54,171 nucleotides of DNA from CAYOKT01 sp964404605. Lineage in GTDB: Bacteria > Electryoneota > Electryoneia > Electryoneales > Electryoneaceae. The notes below the pieces were generated by a model. It was not told the DNA's origin. It did not search any database and saw only the letters and a list, made by a program, of their open reading frames with translations. Numbering within the stretch: position 1 is the stretch's first letter; every line of letters starts with the position of its first letter. The translations under genes and the position numbers were made by a program. The DNA is taken from positions 1-54,171 of the forward strand of contig CAYOKT010000007.1 in the NCBI GenBank assembly GCA_964404605.1, read 5' to 3'. Below are positions 26,682-34,780 of this stretch, in pieces.

Positions 26682-27353
26682 CTACTTGCTCCTTGCCTGT
26701 TCCGCGCGTGTTTCGCCCCAACGGATTCCGGCGTGTCTCAGGTAGGCCTCGTGATCCGACAGGTGCTTCTTCTCATCCAGCCAGTTGAAAAACCCGAGCA
26801 GCAGCCCCATCGTGATGAAGGCGCCGGGCGCGAGCAGGAAAAGGAGGACCGGCTCGAAGCTGCCGGGCAGCACCGTCATCCCGTACCAGGTGCCGTTGCC
26901 GAGGATCTCGCGCACGGTGGCGATGAGCACGAGAGCGATGGTGAAGCCGATCCCCATCCCGAGGCCGTCCAGGATCGACACCCAGACCCGGTTCCGGCTG
27001 GCGAAGGCTTCCGCGCGGCCGAGGATGATGCAGTTGACCACGATCAGCGGCACGAAAATGCCGAGGCTCTTGTACAGGGCCGGCTGGTGAGCCTGCATCA
27101 ACATCTCGACGATGGTGACGAAGGTGGCGATGACGATGATGAAGATCGGGATGCGGATCTTCGAGGGCACCCCCTTGTGGATCAGGCTGATCAGGAAGTT
27201 GCTCATCACGAGGACGAAGATGACGCTCAAACCCATGCCGACAGCGTTCGCGACGGACGAGGAGACCGCCAGCGCGGGGCAGAGCCCGAGCGCCATCCGC
27301 AGCACGGGGTTGTCCTTGTAGATCCCCTTGGTGAACTCGTTCTGGTTGCTCAT
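26682..27353 (-). CDS. rnfE: Rnf electron transport complex subunit E
   Basis: A 223-residue membrane subunit homologous to RnfA and NqrD. The cysteines C25 (ALGLCPALAVSSS) and C108 (VVNCIILGRAEAFA) mirror those of RnfA and complete the shared [2Fe-2S] site. It overlaps the rnfG stop by 4 bp, consistent with coupled translation. Confidence 0.95.
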   Translation of the reverse strand: MSNQNEFTKGIYKDNPVLRMALGLCPALAVSSSVANAVGMGLSVIFVLVMSNFLISLIHKGVPSKIRIPIFIIVIATFVTIVEMLMQAHQPALYKSLGIFVPLIVVNCIILGRAEAFASRNRVWVSILDGLGMGIGFTIALVLIATVREILGNGTWYGMTVLPGSFEPVLLFLLAPGAFITMGLLLGFFNWLDEKKHLSDHEAYLRHAGIRWGETRAEQARSK

Positions 27354-28000
27354 TCGTCCACCCCCCCGGCGGTACTCTCCGCGGCATCAGCGGACCCCGA
27401 GGCGGCGATGGAAGAACCGTCCGGCGCCGGGGGCGGGTCATCCGCCAGCCCTTCGGCCCGCCGCACCCTTTCAGCCACCTCCCGGACCGAATTCGTCACC
27501 GCCCGCGAGGTGATGGTCGCGCCGGTGATCGCATCGATATCGCCGCGATCCTTCTTCACCGCGAGGGTGAGGGCGTCCTTCCCGCGGAACTGGGTGAGGA
27601 AACGAGGTTCCTTCTCACCCTTCTTGATCTCGTCGGCCTTGGCGCCGAGGCCGGGTGTCTCCTGCTGGAAGGTGATTTTCAACCCCGTGACCCTGAACGT
27701 CGTGTCGAATCCGCACACCGTCTCGATGGTGCTCGAGTAGCCCTTTCCCCGGGCGATGGCGACATCCCCGACCCATTTCCCGGTCTCATCGAAGGCGCGC
27801 CAGTAGGTGAAATCGCCGTCATGCCGCTCCTCGAAACGCTCTCCGCCGACGCTGCTCATCACCTCCTCGCGGGCCAGGGCCTGCTGCATCGCCTTGTACT
27901 CCGCGATGATCGGCGCGGTATGGGTGTTGAGCAGGGCGAGCCCCCCGGCCGCGATGCTCCCCACCAGCATGAGAATGAGTCCCAATCGCACGATCAGCAT
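27350..28000 (-). CDS. rnfG: Rnf electron transport complex subunit G
   Basis: A 216-residue FMN-binding subunit with one N-terminal membrane helix (about 5-24) and a periplasmic domain. DIDAITGATITS (155-166) is the flavinylation motif, with T162 the expected phosphoester-linked threonine. An ApbE-type flavin transferase is required for this but is not in the window. The C-terminal 40 residues are acidic and Ala/Ser-rich beyond the conserved fold. Confidence 0.94.
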   Translation of the reverse strand: MLIVRLGLILMLVGSIAAGGLALLNTHTAPIIAEYKAMQQALAREEVMSSVGGERFEERHDGDFTYWRAFDETGKWVGDVAIARGKGYSSTIETVCGFDTTFRVTGLKITFQQETPGLGAKADEIKKGEKEPRFLTQFRGKDALTLAVKKDRGDIDAITGATITSRAVTNSVREVAERVRRAEGLADDPPPAPDGSSIAASGSADAAESTAGGVDE

Positions 28001-28004
28001 CGTC

Positions 28005-29303
28005 TCACCCTCCCGCCACGGCGCCGCGGCCCTCGATGTGCCCGAAACGCCTGGGCACGGTCCAGCGGTCGATCAACGGTGTCGTCAGGTTCATCAGCAG
28101 GATCGAGTAACTCACCCCTTCCGGGTACCCCCCGATCAGGCGGATGAGGACGGTCAGAACGCCGCACCCGATCCCGAAGTAGAGTTTCCCCCGGCGGGTG
28201 ATCGGGGTGGTCACCATATCGGTCGCCATGAAAAAGGCGCCGAGGATCAGACCGCCGGCGAAGATGTGGAACAGGGGATCACCCCGGAAAAGGCCGCCGA
28301 CCCCGCCGAACATCCATCCCCCGATCGCGACCACGGCGATATAAGAGATGGGAGTCCGCCAATCGATGTAATTCTTGTACAGCAGGTACGCCGCGCCGAG
28401 GAGCAGCAGAACGGCGGAGGTCTCCCCGATGCAGCCGCCGACGGTGCCGACCAGCAGGTCAAGCAGCCGGTCACCGAGCTGCTGGAGCGTGGCCATCGCG
28501 GAGGCGACCAGTTCCCCCGGCACGCCCTCGGGGTTCGCCACGGTCCGCATCGCCGTCTTGCTCAACTCGAGCGGGGTGGCGAAACTGACCCCGTCCACCT
28601 GGAAACTCGCCGGGACCACCTTCCACGTGGTGAAGGAATGCCCCGCCTGCCGCCACCAGAAGGGCGGGAGCCAGTCCTTGGTCATGTGCAGGGGCCAACT
28701 GGCGAGGAGAAAAGCCCGCCCCAGCAGCGCGGGATTCAGGGGGTTGTACCCCAGTCCGCCGAACGGCAGCTTCCCGACGCCGATGGCGAACAGGCTGCCG
28801 ATCACCGGGATCCACCAGGGAACCCCCGGCGGCAGGTTGAAGCTGACGAGCAGGCCTGTCAGCAGCGCGCTGCCGTCCGAGATGGTCGCCGGGAGCTTGA
28901 ACAGCCGCTGGAGGAGCGCTTCGGTGAGCACCGCGGCCGCCATCCCGATGAGCACCAGGAGCAGCGCTCGCAGGCCGAAGATCCAGGCCGCCCCGAGCGT
29001 CGCCGGGAGCAGCGTCAGGGTGACCGTGTACATGATCCGCGGCACGGACTCTTCGGTGTGGATGTGCGGCGAGGAGGAGAGGACGAAACGCCGCTCGGGC
29101 ACCCGTTCGAGCTTCGCGCCCGGCTTGGGTTTCGGCTTCGCGGGCGGCGCCTCTTTCGCCGCGGCCGCCGGCTTGGGCGTCTCTTTCCCGCCCGGCGCGG
29201 CGCCCCCGCCCGGCTTCTCCGGCGGCGTCCGGCCGCCCTCCGGTTTTCCACTTCCCGTCTCCGGCGAGGGCTGAGCGCCGCTCGCCTCCCTGTCCTCAGA
29301 CAT
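28005..29303 (-). CDS. rnfD: Rnf electron transport complex subunit D with N-terminal extension
   Basis: A 432-residue polytopic subunit of the NqrB/RnfD family. The conserved part begins at FVLSSSPHIHTEESVPRIMY (about 73-92), and VDGVSFATPL carries the flavinylation motif with T242. Before it lies a low-complexity extension of about 70 residues rich in Pro, Ala, Gly, Lys and Glu that is unusual for the family. The frame is open back to 29465 inside rnfC. The ATG at 29303 is preferred since it begins 7 bp after the rnfC stop. A start inside the extension would have to be a non-ATG codon, so the extension is probably translated. Confidence 0.9.
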   Translation of the reverse strand: MSEDREASGAQPSPETGSGKPEGGRTPPEKPGGGAAPGGKETPKPAAAAKEAPPAKPKPKPGAKLERVPERRFVLSSSPHIHTEESVPRIMYTVTLTLLPATLGAAWIFGLRALLLVLIGMAAAVLTEALLQRLFKLPATISDGSALLTGLLVSFNLPPGVPWWIPVIGSLFAIGVGKLPFGGLGYNPLNPALLGRAFLLASWPLHMTKDWLPPFWWRQAGHSFTTWKVVPASFQVDGVSFATPLELSKTAMRTVANPEGVPGELVASAMATLQQLGDRLLDLLVGTVGGCIGETSAVLLLLGAAYLLYKNYIDWRTPISYIAVVAIGGWMFGGVGGLFRGDPLFHIFAGGLILGAFFMATDMVTTPITRRGKLYFGIGCGVLTVLIRLIGGYPEGVSYSILLMNLTTPLIDRWTVPRRFGHIEGRGAVAGG

Positions 29304-29310
29304 GCTCAGC

Positions 29311-30657
29311 TCACGCCGGTTGTTTCGCTTTCTGCTTCCGTTTTTCCGCGATGATCGCCGTCTTCCCGAAGCGGATGTGCTGCACCAGGGGCCGCTTCGA
29401 GGGGCAAACATAGGTGCAGGACCCGCACTCGATGCACTCGAGGATGCCCAGCTTCTCCGCATCATCGAACCGCTCGAGCTGCGCCAGGCGGGCGATGGTG
29501 GTCGGCAGCAGGAACACCGGGCAGACTTCCACGCACCGGCCGCAGCTGATGCAGTGGCGCTGGGAATCGACCCCGATGTCCCGCCTCGCGAGCACGACGA
29601 CCCCGCTGGTGCCCTTGATCACGGGCACCAGGTCGGTCCACTGGGCGATGCCCATCATCGGGCCGCCCATCAGCAGTTTCGCCGCGTCCTCGGTGTACCC
29701 GCCCGCCGCTTCGATCAGGCTGACGAAGGGCGTGCCGATGCGGACGCTCAGGTTCGTCGGCTGTCGCACGCCGGTCCCGGTGACGGTGACATTCCGTTCG
29801 ATCAGCGGCTTGCGATACCGGACCGCCTCGTAGATGGCGACACAGGACCCGACATTCTGCACCAGGCAGCCGACATCCATCGGCAGGCCCGGCGGGGGCG
29901 GCACCTCGCGGCCGGTCAGGGCGTAGATCAACTGCTTTTCCGCGCCCTGCGGGTACTTGACGGGGAGCATCTCCACCCGGATCCCGCCGTCCATCTTCGC
30001 CGCCGCTTCTTTCAGGGCTTTCATCGCGTCCGGCTTGTTGGCCTCGATCCCGACGATGAGCTTCTCCGCCCCCAACGCTTTGGCGACGAGCCGGGCGCCC
30101 TCGAGGATATCCGCCGGGCGCTCGAGCATCAGCCGGTGATCGGCGGTCAGGTACGGCTCGCACTCCGCGCCGTTGATGATGACCGTGTCGATCTTCTTCT
30201 CTTTCGGCGGGCTCAACTTGACATGGGTGGGGAACGCCGCGCCGCCCATCCCCGCGAGGCCGGCATCGCGCACCCGGGCGCGGATCTCGTCCGCATCCAC
30301 CTCCCGCCAGTCCGGGTCCTCGACGATGGACTCATGCCACTGCTCCTCCCCCTCCCCGGCCGCCTCGATGGTGATCGTTTCGACATCGCGGCCGATCGGG
30401 TGGGGAAAGGGGCCGATGGATTTCACTTTGCCGGTGACCGGCGAGTGGGTGGGCACGGAGACGAACCCGCCGGGCTCGGTCAGCGGCTGCCCGGTTTTCA
30501 CCTCTTCACCCTTCTCCACCAACACCCGCCCCGGAGCACCGATGTGCTGGATCACGGGGATATGAGCCACCTCCGGCAGAGCCAGCCGGGTGGTCATGAT
30601 CCCCGCGGTCAGCTTGAACTCCGGCGGATGCGTGCCGCCACGGAAGGTTTTCTTCAT
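29311..30657 (-). CDS. rnfC: Rnf electron transport complex subunit C
   Basis: The 448-residue subunit is the NADH-dehydrogenase-like peripheral part of Rnf, related to NuoF. It has an N-terminal barrel-sandwich region (APGRVLVEKGEEVKTGQPL), the glycine-rich nucleotide-binding loop AGLAGMGGAAFPTHVKL, NGAECEPYLT, and two [4Fe-4S] motifs at CISCGRCVEVCP (C369, C372, C375, C379) and CIECGSCTYVCP (C408, C411, C414, C418). Its start overlaps the nrdR stop by 4 bp. The gene order C-D-G-E-A-B is that of Acetobacterium-type operons. Confidence 0.95.
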   Translation of the reverse strand: MKKTFRGGTHPPEFKLTAGIMTTRLALPEVAHIPVIQHIGAPGRVLVEKGEEVKTGQPLTEPGGFVSVPTHSPVTGKVKSIGPFPHPIGRDVETITIEAAGEGEEQWHESIVEDPDWREVDADEIRARVRDAGLAGMGGAAFPTHVKLSPPKEKKIDTVIINGAECEPYLTADHRLMLERPADILEGARLVAKALGAEKLIVGIEANKPDAMKALKEAAAKMDGGIRVEMLPVKYPQGAEKQLIYALTGREVPPPPGLPMDVGCLVQNVGSCVAIYEAVRYRKPLIERNVTVTGTGVRQPTNLSVRIGTPFVSLIEAAGGYTEDAAKLLMGGPMMGIAQWTDLVPVIKGTSGVVVLARRDIGVDSQRHCISCGRCVEVCPVFLLPTTIARLAQLERFDDAEKLGILECIECGSCTYVCPSKRPLVQHIRFGKTAIIAEKRKQKAKQPA

Positions 30658-31100
30658 GACAGCTTGCGCACCTCCCTGGCAAACTCCCCGACATCCTCGA
30701 AACGCCGGTAGACGGAGGCGTACCGGATGTACGCCACCGGGTCGAGTCCCTTCAACTCGGCCATGACAAGCCGGCCGATATCCCGGGAGGACACCTCCTT
30801 GGATGCCTTCGCATAGAGCTTCCGCTCCACGCGGGAGACGAGGTTATCGATCTGGTCGATGGTCACCGGCAGCTTGATCGCCGCGACCTGGACTCCCCGA
30901 ATCAGCTTGTTCCTGTCGTAGGGTTCGCTCCGGCCGTCGCGCTTGACGACGTGCAGCGCAACCTCCTCCACGTACTCATAGGTGGTGAACCGCCTCCCGC
31001 AGGATAGGCATTCGCGGCGGCGGCGGATCGCGCGGCCGTCCCGGCCGGGACGGCTGTCGATCACCCTGTCTTCCATGGTGCCGCAGAAGGGACAGCGCAT
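30654..31100 (-). CDS. nrdR: Transcriptional repressor NrdR
   Basis: A 148-residue regulator of ribonucleotide reductase genes that senses ATP/dATP. The N-terminal zinc ribbon (C3, C6, C31, C34: MRCPFC and CLSCG) precedes an ATP-cone domain (VVKRDGRSEPYDRNKL onward), and the length is standard. It overlaps rnfC by 4 bp, so it is the first seen gene of the rnf transcript. glyA-nrdR proximity is common in bacteria. Its promoter would fall next to or inside the assembly gap. Confidence 0.96.
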   Translation of the reverse strand: MRCPFCGTMEDRVIDSRPGRDGRAIRRRRECLSCGRRFTTYEYVEEVALHVVKRDGRSEPYDRNKLIRGVQVAAIKLPVTIDQIDNLVSRVERKLYAKASKEVSSRDIGRLVMAELKGLDPVAYIRYASVYRRFEDVGEFAREVRKLS

Positions 31101-31173
31101 TGCGTGATACCTTTTTCCAGTCGATCAGGGGCTGAGTTTGCACCTTCCTTCACGTGCACCGATATCGCCGCCG

Positions 31174-31273
31174 NNNNNNNNNNNNNNNNNNNNNNNNNNN
31201 NNNNNNNNNNNNNNNNNNNNNNNNNNNNNNNNNNNNNNNNNNNNNNNNNNNNNNNNNNNNNNNNNNNNNNNNN
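31174..31273. other. Assembly gap (100 Ns)
   Basis: Exactly 100 unknown bases between nrdR and glyA, the conventional filler for a scaffold join of unknown size. The true distance and any small gene or promoter here cannot be read. The 73 bases before and 115 bases after contain no recognised gene. Confidence 0.98.
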
Positions 31274-31388
31274 CCACCTCAGCTCCGCGGAGAACGGCAC
31301 ACCATCCGAAAAACGACCTTACTCCTCTCCCGGATCCGACCCCTCTGTCCGAAGTGTTTATCCTGCAAACGGCGTCCCGCCCCACTCC

Positions 31389-32744
31389 CTACCAGGCGAA
31401 GTGGGGGAACGATGAGGCCATCTCCCTCACTTCGGCCCGGATGGAACGGTGCAGTTCCCTGTCCTCCACGTCCTGGAGCGCCCGTTCCATCCAGGCGGCG
31501 ATCCGGCGCATCTCACCGGGCCCCATGCCGCGCGTGGTCAGCGCGGGGGTGCCGATCCGCACCCCGGAGGTGACGAAGGGAGACTGCTTGTCGTTGGGAA
31601 CCATGTTCTTGTTCGTCGTGATGCCGCTCCGTTCGAGCGCCTTCTCCGCGGCCTTGCCGGTCAGGCCCCTGGGCGAGAGATCGACGAGGATAAGGTGGTT
31701 GTCCGTGCCCCCGGTGACGAGAGTGAACCCGCGGGAAAGCAGCTCCTCGGCGAGCACCCGGGCGTTTTCCAGCACCCTCTCGATGTAGGTCTTGAACTCC
31801 GGTTGCAACGCCTCCTTGAAGGCCACCGCCTTGCCCGCGATGACGTGCATCAGCGGTCCGCCCTGAAGCCCGGGGAAGACGACGCTGTCGATCGCCTCGG
31901 TCACCGTCTTCGGCTTCGGCATCCCGGAGAGGAGAATCTCACCGCCCTCGTAGCTGGAGAGAATCAGCCCGCCCCGGGGACCGCGGAGGGTCTTGTGCGT
32001 GGTGGAGGTCACCACGTGGCACACGGGAAGCGGGTCGGGATGCAGGCCGACGGCCACCATCCCGGCGAAGTGGGCGATGTCCGCGACGAGGTAGGCGCCG
32101 ACCTCGTCGGCGATCTCGCGGAAGCGGGCGAAATCCCAGAAACGGGGATAGGCGGAAGCGCCGGTGATGATCAGCCGGGGCTTCACCTCCCGCGCCATGC
32201 GGGCGACGCCGTCCATGTCGATGCGCCCGGTCGCGGGGTCCAGCTTGTACGCGTGCACATCGTAGAAGCGGCCGGAGACGTTCACCGGGCTGCCATGGGT
32301 CAGGTGGCCGCCGTGGTTGAGGTGCAGCCCCATGATCGGCACCTTCGCACCGCCCCCGGAGAAGGGGTCGAGGAGGGCGAAGTAGACCCCCTGGTTCGCC
32401 TGGCTGCCGCTGTGGGGTTGAACGTTCGCCCATTTGGCGCCGAAAAGCTCCTTCGCCCGCTCCCTCGCCAGCTCCTCCGCGATGTCGACGAAGCGGCAGC
32501 CGCCGTAATAGCGGCGCTTCGGATAGCCCTCGGCGTACTTGTTGGTCATCACCGAGCCGACGGCTTCCATCACCGCCGGGCTGACGATGTTTTCGGAGGC
32601 GATCATCTCCAGCTTGTCCGTCTGGCGATGGAATTCGCTGTCGATCGCCTCGGCGATTTCCGGGTCGAATCGGCGCAGCGCGGTCAGCGGAAGCTGCCCG
32701 CCATGTTCCTCGCGCCCGGCCTTTTGCCCGCTTTCGCCCATCAT
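31389..32744 (-). CDS. glyA: Serine hydroxymethyltransferase
   Basis: The 451-residue PLP enzyme interconverts serine and glycine with tetrahydrofolate. Landmarks are EMIASENIVSPAVMEA, NKYAEGYPKRRYYGGC, the PLP-contacting ADIAHFAGMVAVGLHP, and the Schiff-base lysine K251 in TSTTHKTLRGPRGG. The frame is open to a TTG at 32786. The ATG at 32744 (a second ATG follows at once) is chosen because GGGGGAAGG precedes it and a candidate -10 box at 32785-32790 would make the TTG untranscribed. It is encoded with rpiB upstream and nrdR downstream. Confidence 0.95.
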   Translation of the reverse strand: MMGESGQKAGREEHGGQLPLTALRRFDPEIAEAIDSEFHRQTDKLEMIASENIVSPAVMEAVGSVMTNKYAEGYPKRRYYGGCRFVDIAEELARERAKELFGAKWANVQPHSGSQANQGVYFALLDPFSGGGAKVPIMGLHLNHGGHLTHGSPVNVSGRFYDVHAYKLDPATGRIDMDGVARMAREVKPRLIITGASAYPRFWDFARFREIADEVGAYLVADIAHFAGMVAVGLHPDPLPVCHVVTSTTHKTLRGPRGGLILSSYEGGEILLSGMPKPKTVTEAIDSVVFPGLQGGPLMHVIAGKAVAFKEALQPEFKTYIERVLENARVLAEELLSRGFTLVTGGTDNHLILVDLSPRGLTGKAAEKALERSGITTNKNMVPNDKQSPFVTSGVRIGTPALTTRGMGPGEMRRIAAWMERALQDVEDRELHRSIRAEVREMASSFPHFAW

Positions 32745-32784
32745 CCTTCCCCCTGCCGGACGACCCCCCGTTTTCGGCTCAGCC

Positions 32785-32813
32785 AATATACGAAATTGTG
32801 AAAGGATTTGCGA
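32785..32813 (-). promoter_or_regulatory. Weak candidate glyA promoter
   Basis: On the minus strand TATATT (32790-32785) lies 17 bp downstream of TCGCAA, a poor -35. The upstream 100 bp are markedly AT-rich compared with the surroundings, which supports a promoter region between rpiB and glyA. Confidence 0.3.
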
Positions 32814-32923
32814 GATCGGGAGTCGAAGTTAGGCACTACGAAAATAATAGTTTGCGACTGTATTTTGTGCGCATTTTCAACAAGTTCCAATTCGCGGTCC
32901 CGCTCGCGAAAAGGGACAGGCTC

Positions 32924-33373
32924 TCAGGCCCGCCCCTTTCGCTCCAGTTCCGCGATTCTCTTCACCCGCCGTTCGTGCCGCCCCCCCTCCGGGGCGGCGT
33001 CAAGCCAGGCCTTCAGGGACGCCCAGGCGGTGTCCGGATCCATCGTCCGGCCCCCGAGCGCGACGAGGTTGGCATGGTTGTGCCGCGCGGCGAGATCCCC
33101 CTCCTCCGGGCTGTTGATCTTCGCGCAGTAGGCGCCCGGCACCTTGTTCGCCGCGATGGACATCCCGATCCCGGTTCCGCAGACCAGCAGACCCCCATCC
33201 GCCTCCCCGGACGCCACCCGCTGCGCGGCGAGGACCGCGTAATCCGGATAGTCCACGCTCGAGCTGTCGTGGGTGCCGAGATCCTCGACCTCGTACCCAA
33301 GGCCGCGCAGGCGAGCCACCAGGGAATCCTTCAGCGCGACCCCGCCGTGGTCGGCGGCCGCGACGATCTTCAC
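32924..33373 (-). CDS. rpiB: Ribose 5-phosphate isomerase B
   Basis: A 149-residue enzyme of the RpiB/LacAB family that interconverts ribose 5-phosphate and ribulose 5-phosphate. KIVAAADHGGVALK at the N-terminus, the active-site GGLLVCGTGIGMSIAANKV and the anion-hole-like ARHNHANLVALGGR are characteristic. The frame is open to a GTG at 33403. The GTG at 33373 is chosen because a perfect AGGAGG lies eight bases upstream and the product then begins at the conserved first strand. It feeds nucleotide synthesis, in keeping with glyA and nrdR next to it. Confidence 0.93.
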   Translation of the reverse strand: MKIVAAADHGGVALKDSLVARLRGLGYEVEDLGTHDSSSVDYPDYAVLAAQRVASGEADGGLLVCGTGIGMSIAANKVPGAYCAKINSPEEGDLAARHNHANLVALGGRTMDPDTAWASLKAWLDAAPEGGRHERRVKRIAELERKGRA

Positions 33374-33418
33374 CTCCGGCACCTCCTGTTCGAAGAAACC
33401 CACCCCGCGCGCGCCTGG

Positions 33419-34720
33419 CTACTTGCTCTTCTCCAGTTTGCCGAGATACCGGTTGATGTACTTCACTTCCGGCCAGCCGCCCTGGATCCACTTGTAGCAG
33501 CTCTCGCCCGGCATTTTCTGGTTCTGGTGCATGAACCAGTCGGAATACAGGGGAATGAACTGCTGGAGATATTCGACCTTCCGCTGCGCCTTCTCGGCGA
33601 TGGAGAAATCGGACCCGGCCGCGGCCTGCTTGAACAGGCCGTAGGCGATGACGAAGACCAGCTTGTCATCGTAGTTCAACCCGCGGCCCGAGGAGCAGTC
33701 ATCGCCGGAGCTCTCGTAGATCAGGCCGAGGACATAGGTCGCCTGGCCGGTGCCGTCGCTGCCGGCCTTCTTCGCCTTCACCACCCACTTACGGGCGGTG
33801 GTATACTTCCCCAGGAGGCGGTAATCGTCCGCGATGCGAAGCATGGCGGGGATGTCGTCGGGATACTGCTCCAGCTCCGCCTTGTAGGTGGCGATGGCGG
33901 CTTCGAGACGGTTCAGGTTCTCCAGCGCCGCCGCCTTGCGGGAGTAGGCTTCCCTGTTCCCCGGGTCGCGCGCGAGAATCTCGTCGGCCTGGGGCGGGAT
34001 CTTCTCGTTCATGCTCTGTTCGGCGTAGGCGATGATCAACTCGACCCGCTTGGAGATATCATCCGGGGAGGCCTCGACATCCTGCTCGAGGCTGCGGATG
34101 TACTCCTCCGGGTCGCGGAACTCGCGCAGGAGGGTGGTCAGCCTGTCCTTCGCGTCGCGGTCCTCCGGGGTCAGCTCCAGCAGGCGCTGGTACATCTCGA
34201 TCGCGTTGTCTCCGTCCGATAGCGTCTCGTAAATCTCGGCGACCTTCTTGATGTATTCAGGGTTGTCGGGCTCGCTCTTCAGCGCTGTCAGGTAGTGCTG
34301 CAGCGCCTCGTCGTACTCCCCCTGCGCCTTGAGGTAAAAACCAAGACTCCCGTTGAGGAACGGGTCATCCGGGTAGAACTTCAAGCCCTCGCGGAGAATG
34401 ACCTGGGCGCTGTCGACCTGCCCCGTCTCGAGGTAGGTCTGGTAGATGCGGGCCCAGTCATTGTACTGGTGCTTGACGTCGAGCTTGACGACGTTCCAGA
34501 AGTACTCCCTCGCCTTGAGGTAATCCTTCTGACGCAGGCGCTCATAGGCGAACATCCGGTTCTTCTTCAGCTCGAACTCGTTCGCCTTCGCGATGGAATC
34601 CTGGATCGCGGCGAGCTCCTCCGGGGTCGGTTCGTGGATGGCCTGCTGCGGTGCGGCGCATCCGCCGAGCAACGCGGCGGCGACGAGCACGGCGAGCAAC
34701 CCGGAAATACGTTCCCTCAT
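33419..34720 (-). CDS. TPR-repeat lipoprotein
   Basis: A 433-residue predicted lipoprotein: a hydrophobic signal ends in the lipobox LLGGC with C21 as the lipidated residue. The body is a string of tetratricopeptide repeats (for example LNGSLGFYLKAQGEYDEALQHYL, residues about 120-142, and EAYSRKAAALENLNRLEAAIATYKAEL, about 255-281), followed by a C-terminal domain with two cysteines (DDCSSG and GESCYKW). TPR lipoproteins scaffold outer-membrane assembly or secretion complexes. It lies downstream of a beta-barrel and a lipoprotein gene on the same strand, so it may act with them. The specific function is unknown. Confidence 0.8.
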   Translation of the reverse strand: MRERISGLLAVLVAAALLGGCAAPQQAIHEPTPEELAAIQDSIAKANEFELKKNRMFAYERLRQKDYLKAREYFWNVVKLDVKHQYNDWARIYQTYLETGQVDSAQVILREGLKFYPDDPFLNGSLGFYLKAQGEYDEALQHYLTALKSEPDNPEYIKKVAEIYETLSDGDNAIEMYQRLLELTPEDRDAKDRLTTLLREFRDPEEYIRSLEQDVEASPDDISKRVELIIAYAEQSMNEKIPPQADEILARDPGNREAYSRKAAALENLNRLEAAIATYKAELEQYPDDIPAMLRIADDYRLLGKYTTARKWVVKAKKAGSDGTGQATYVLGLIYESSGDDCSSGRGLNYDDKLVFVIAYGLFKQAAAGSDFSIAEKAQRKVEYLQQFIPLYSDWFMHQNQKMPGESCYKWIQGGWPEVKYINRYLGKLEKSK

Positions 34721-34759
34721 GATCCCCTCGCTATCCCGATTCTCGGTCTATCCTGACCA

Positions 34760-34779
34760 AGGCCCTTTCGGAAGGGCCT
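34760..34779 (-). other. Tetraloop hairpin between barrel protein and TPR lipoprotein genes
   Basis: AGGCCCTT and AAGGGCCT pair perfectly around a four-base loop directly after the barrel-protein stop. Only a short TTGG follows on the minus strand, so partial termination or mRNA stabilisation is likelier than full termination. Confidence 0.5.
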
Positions 34780-34780
34780 C

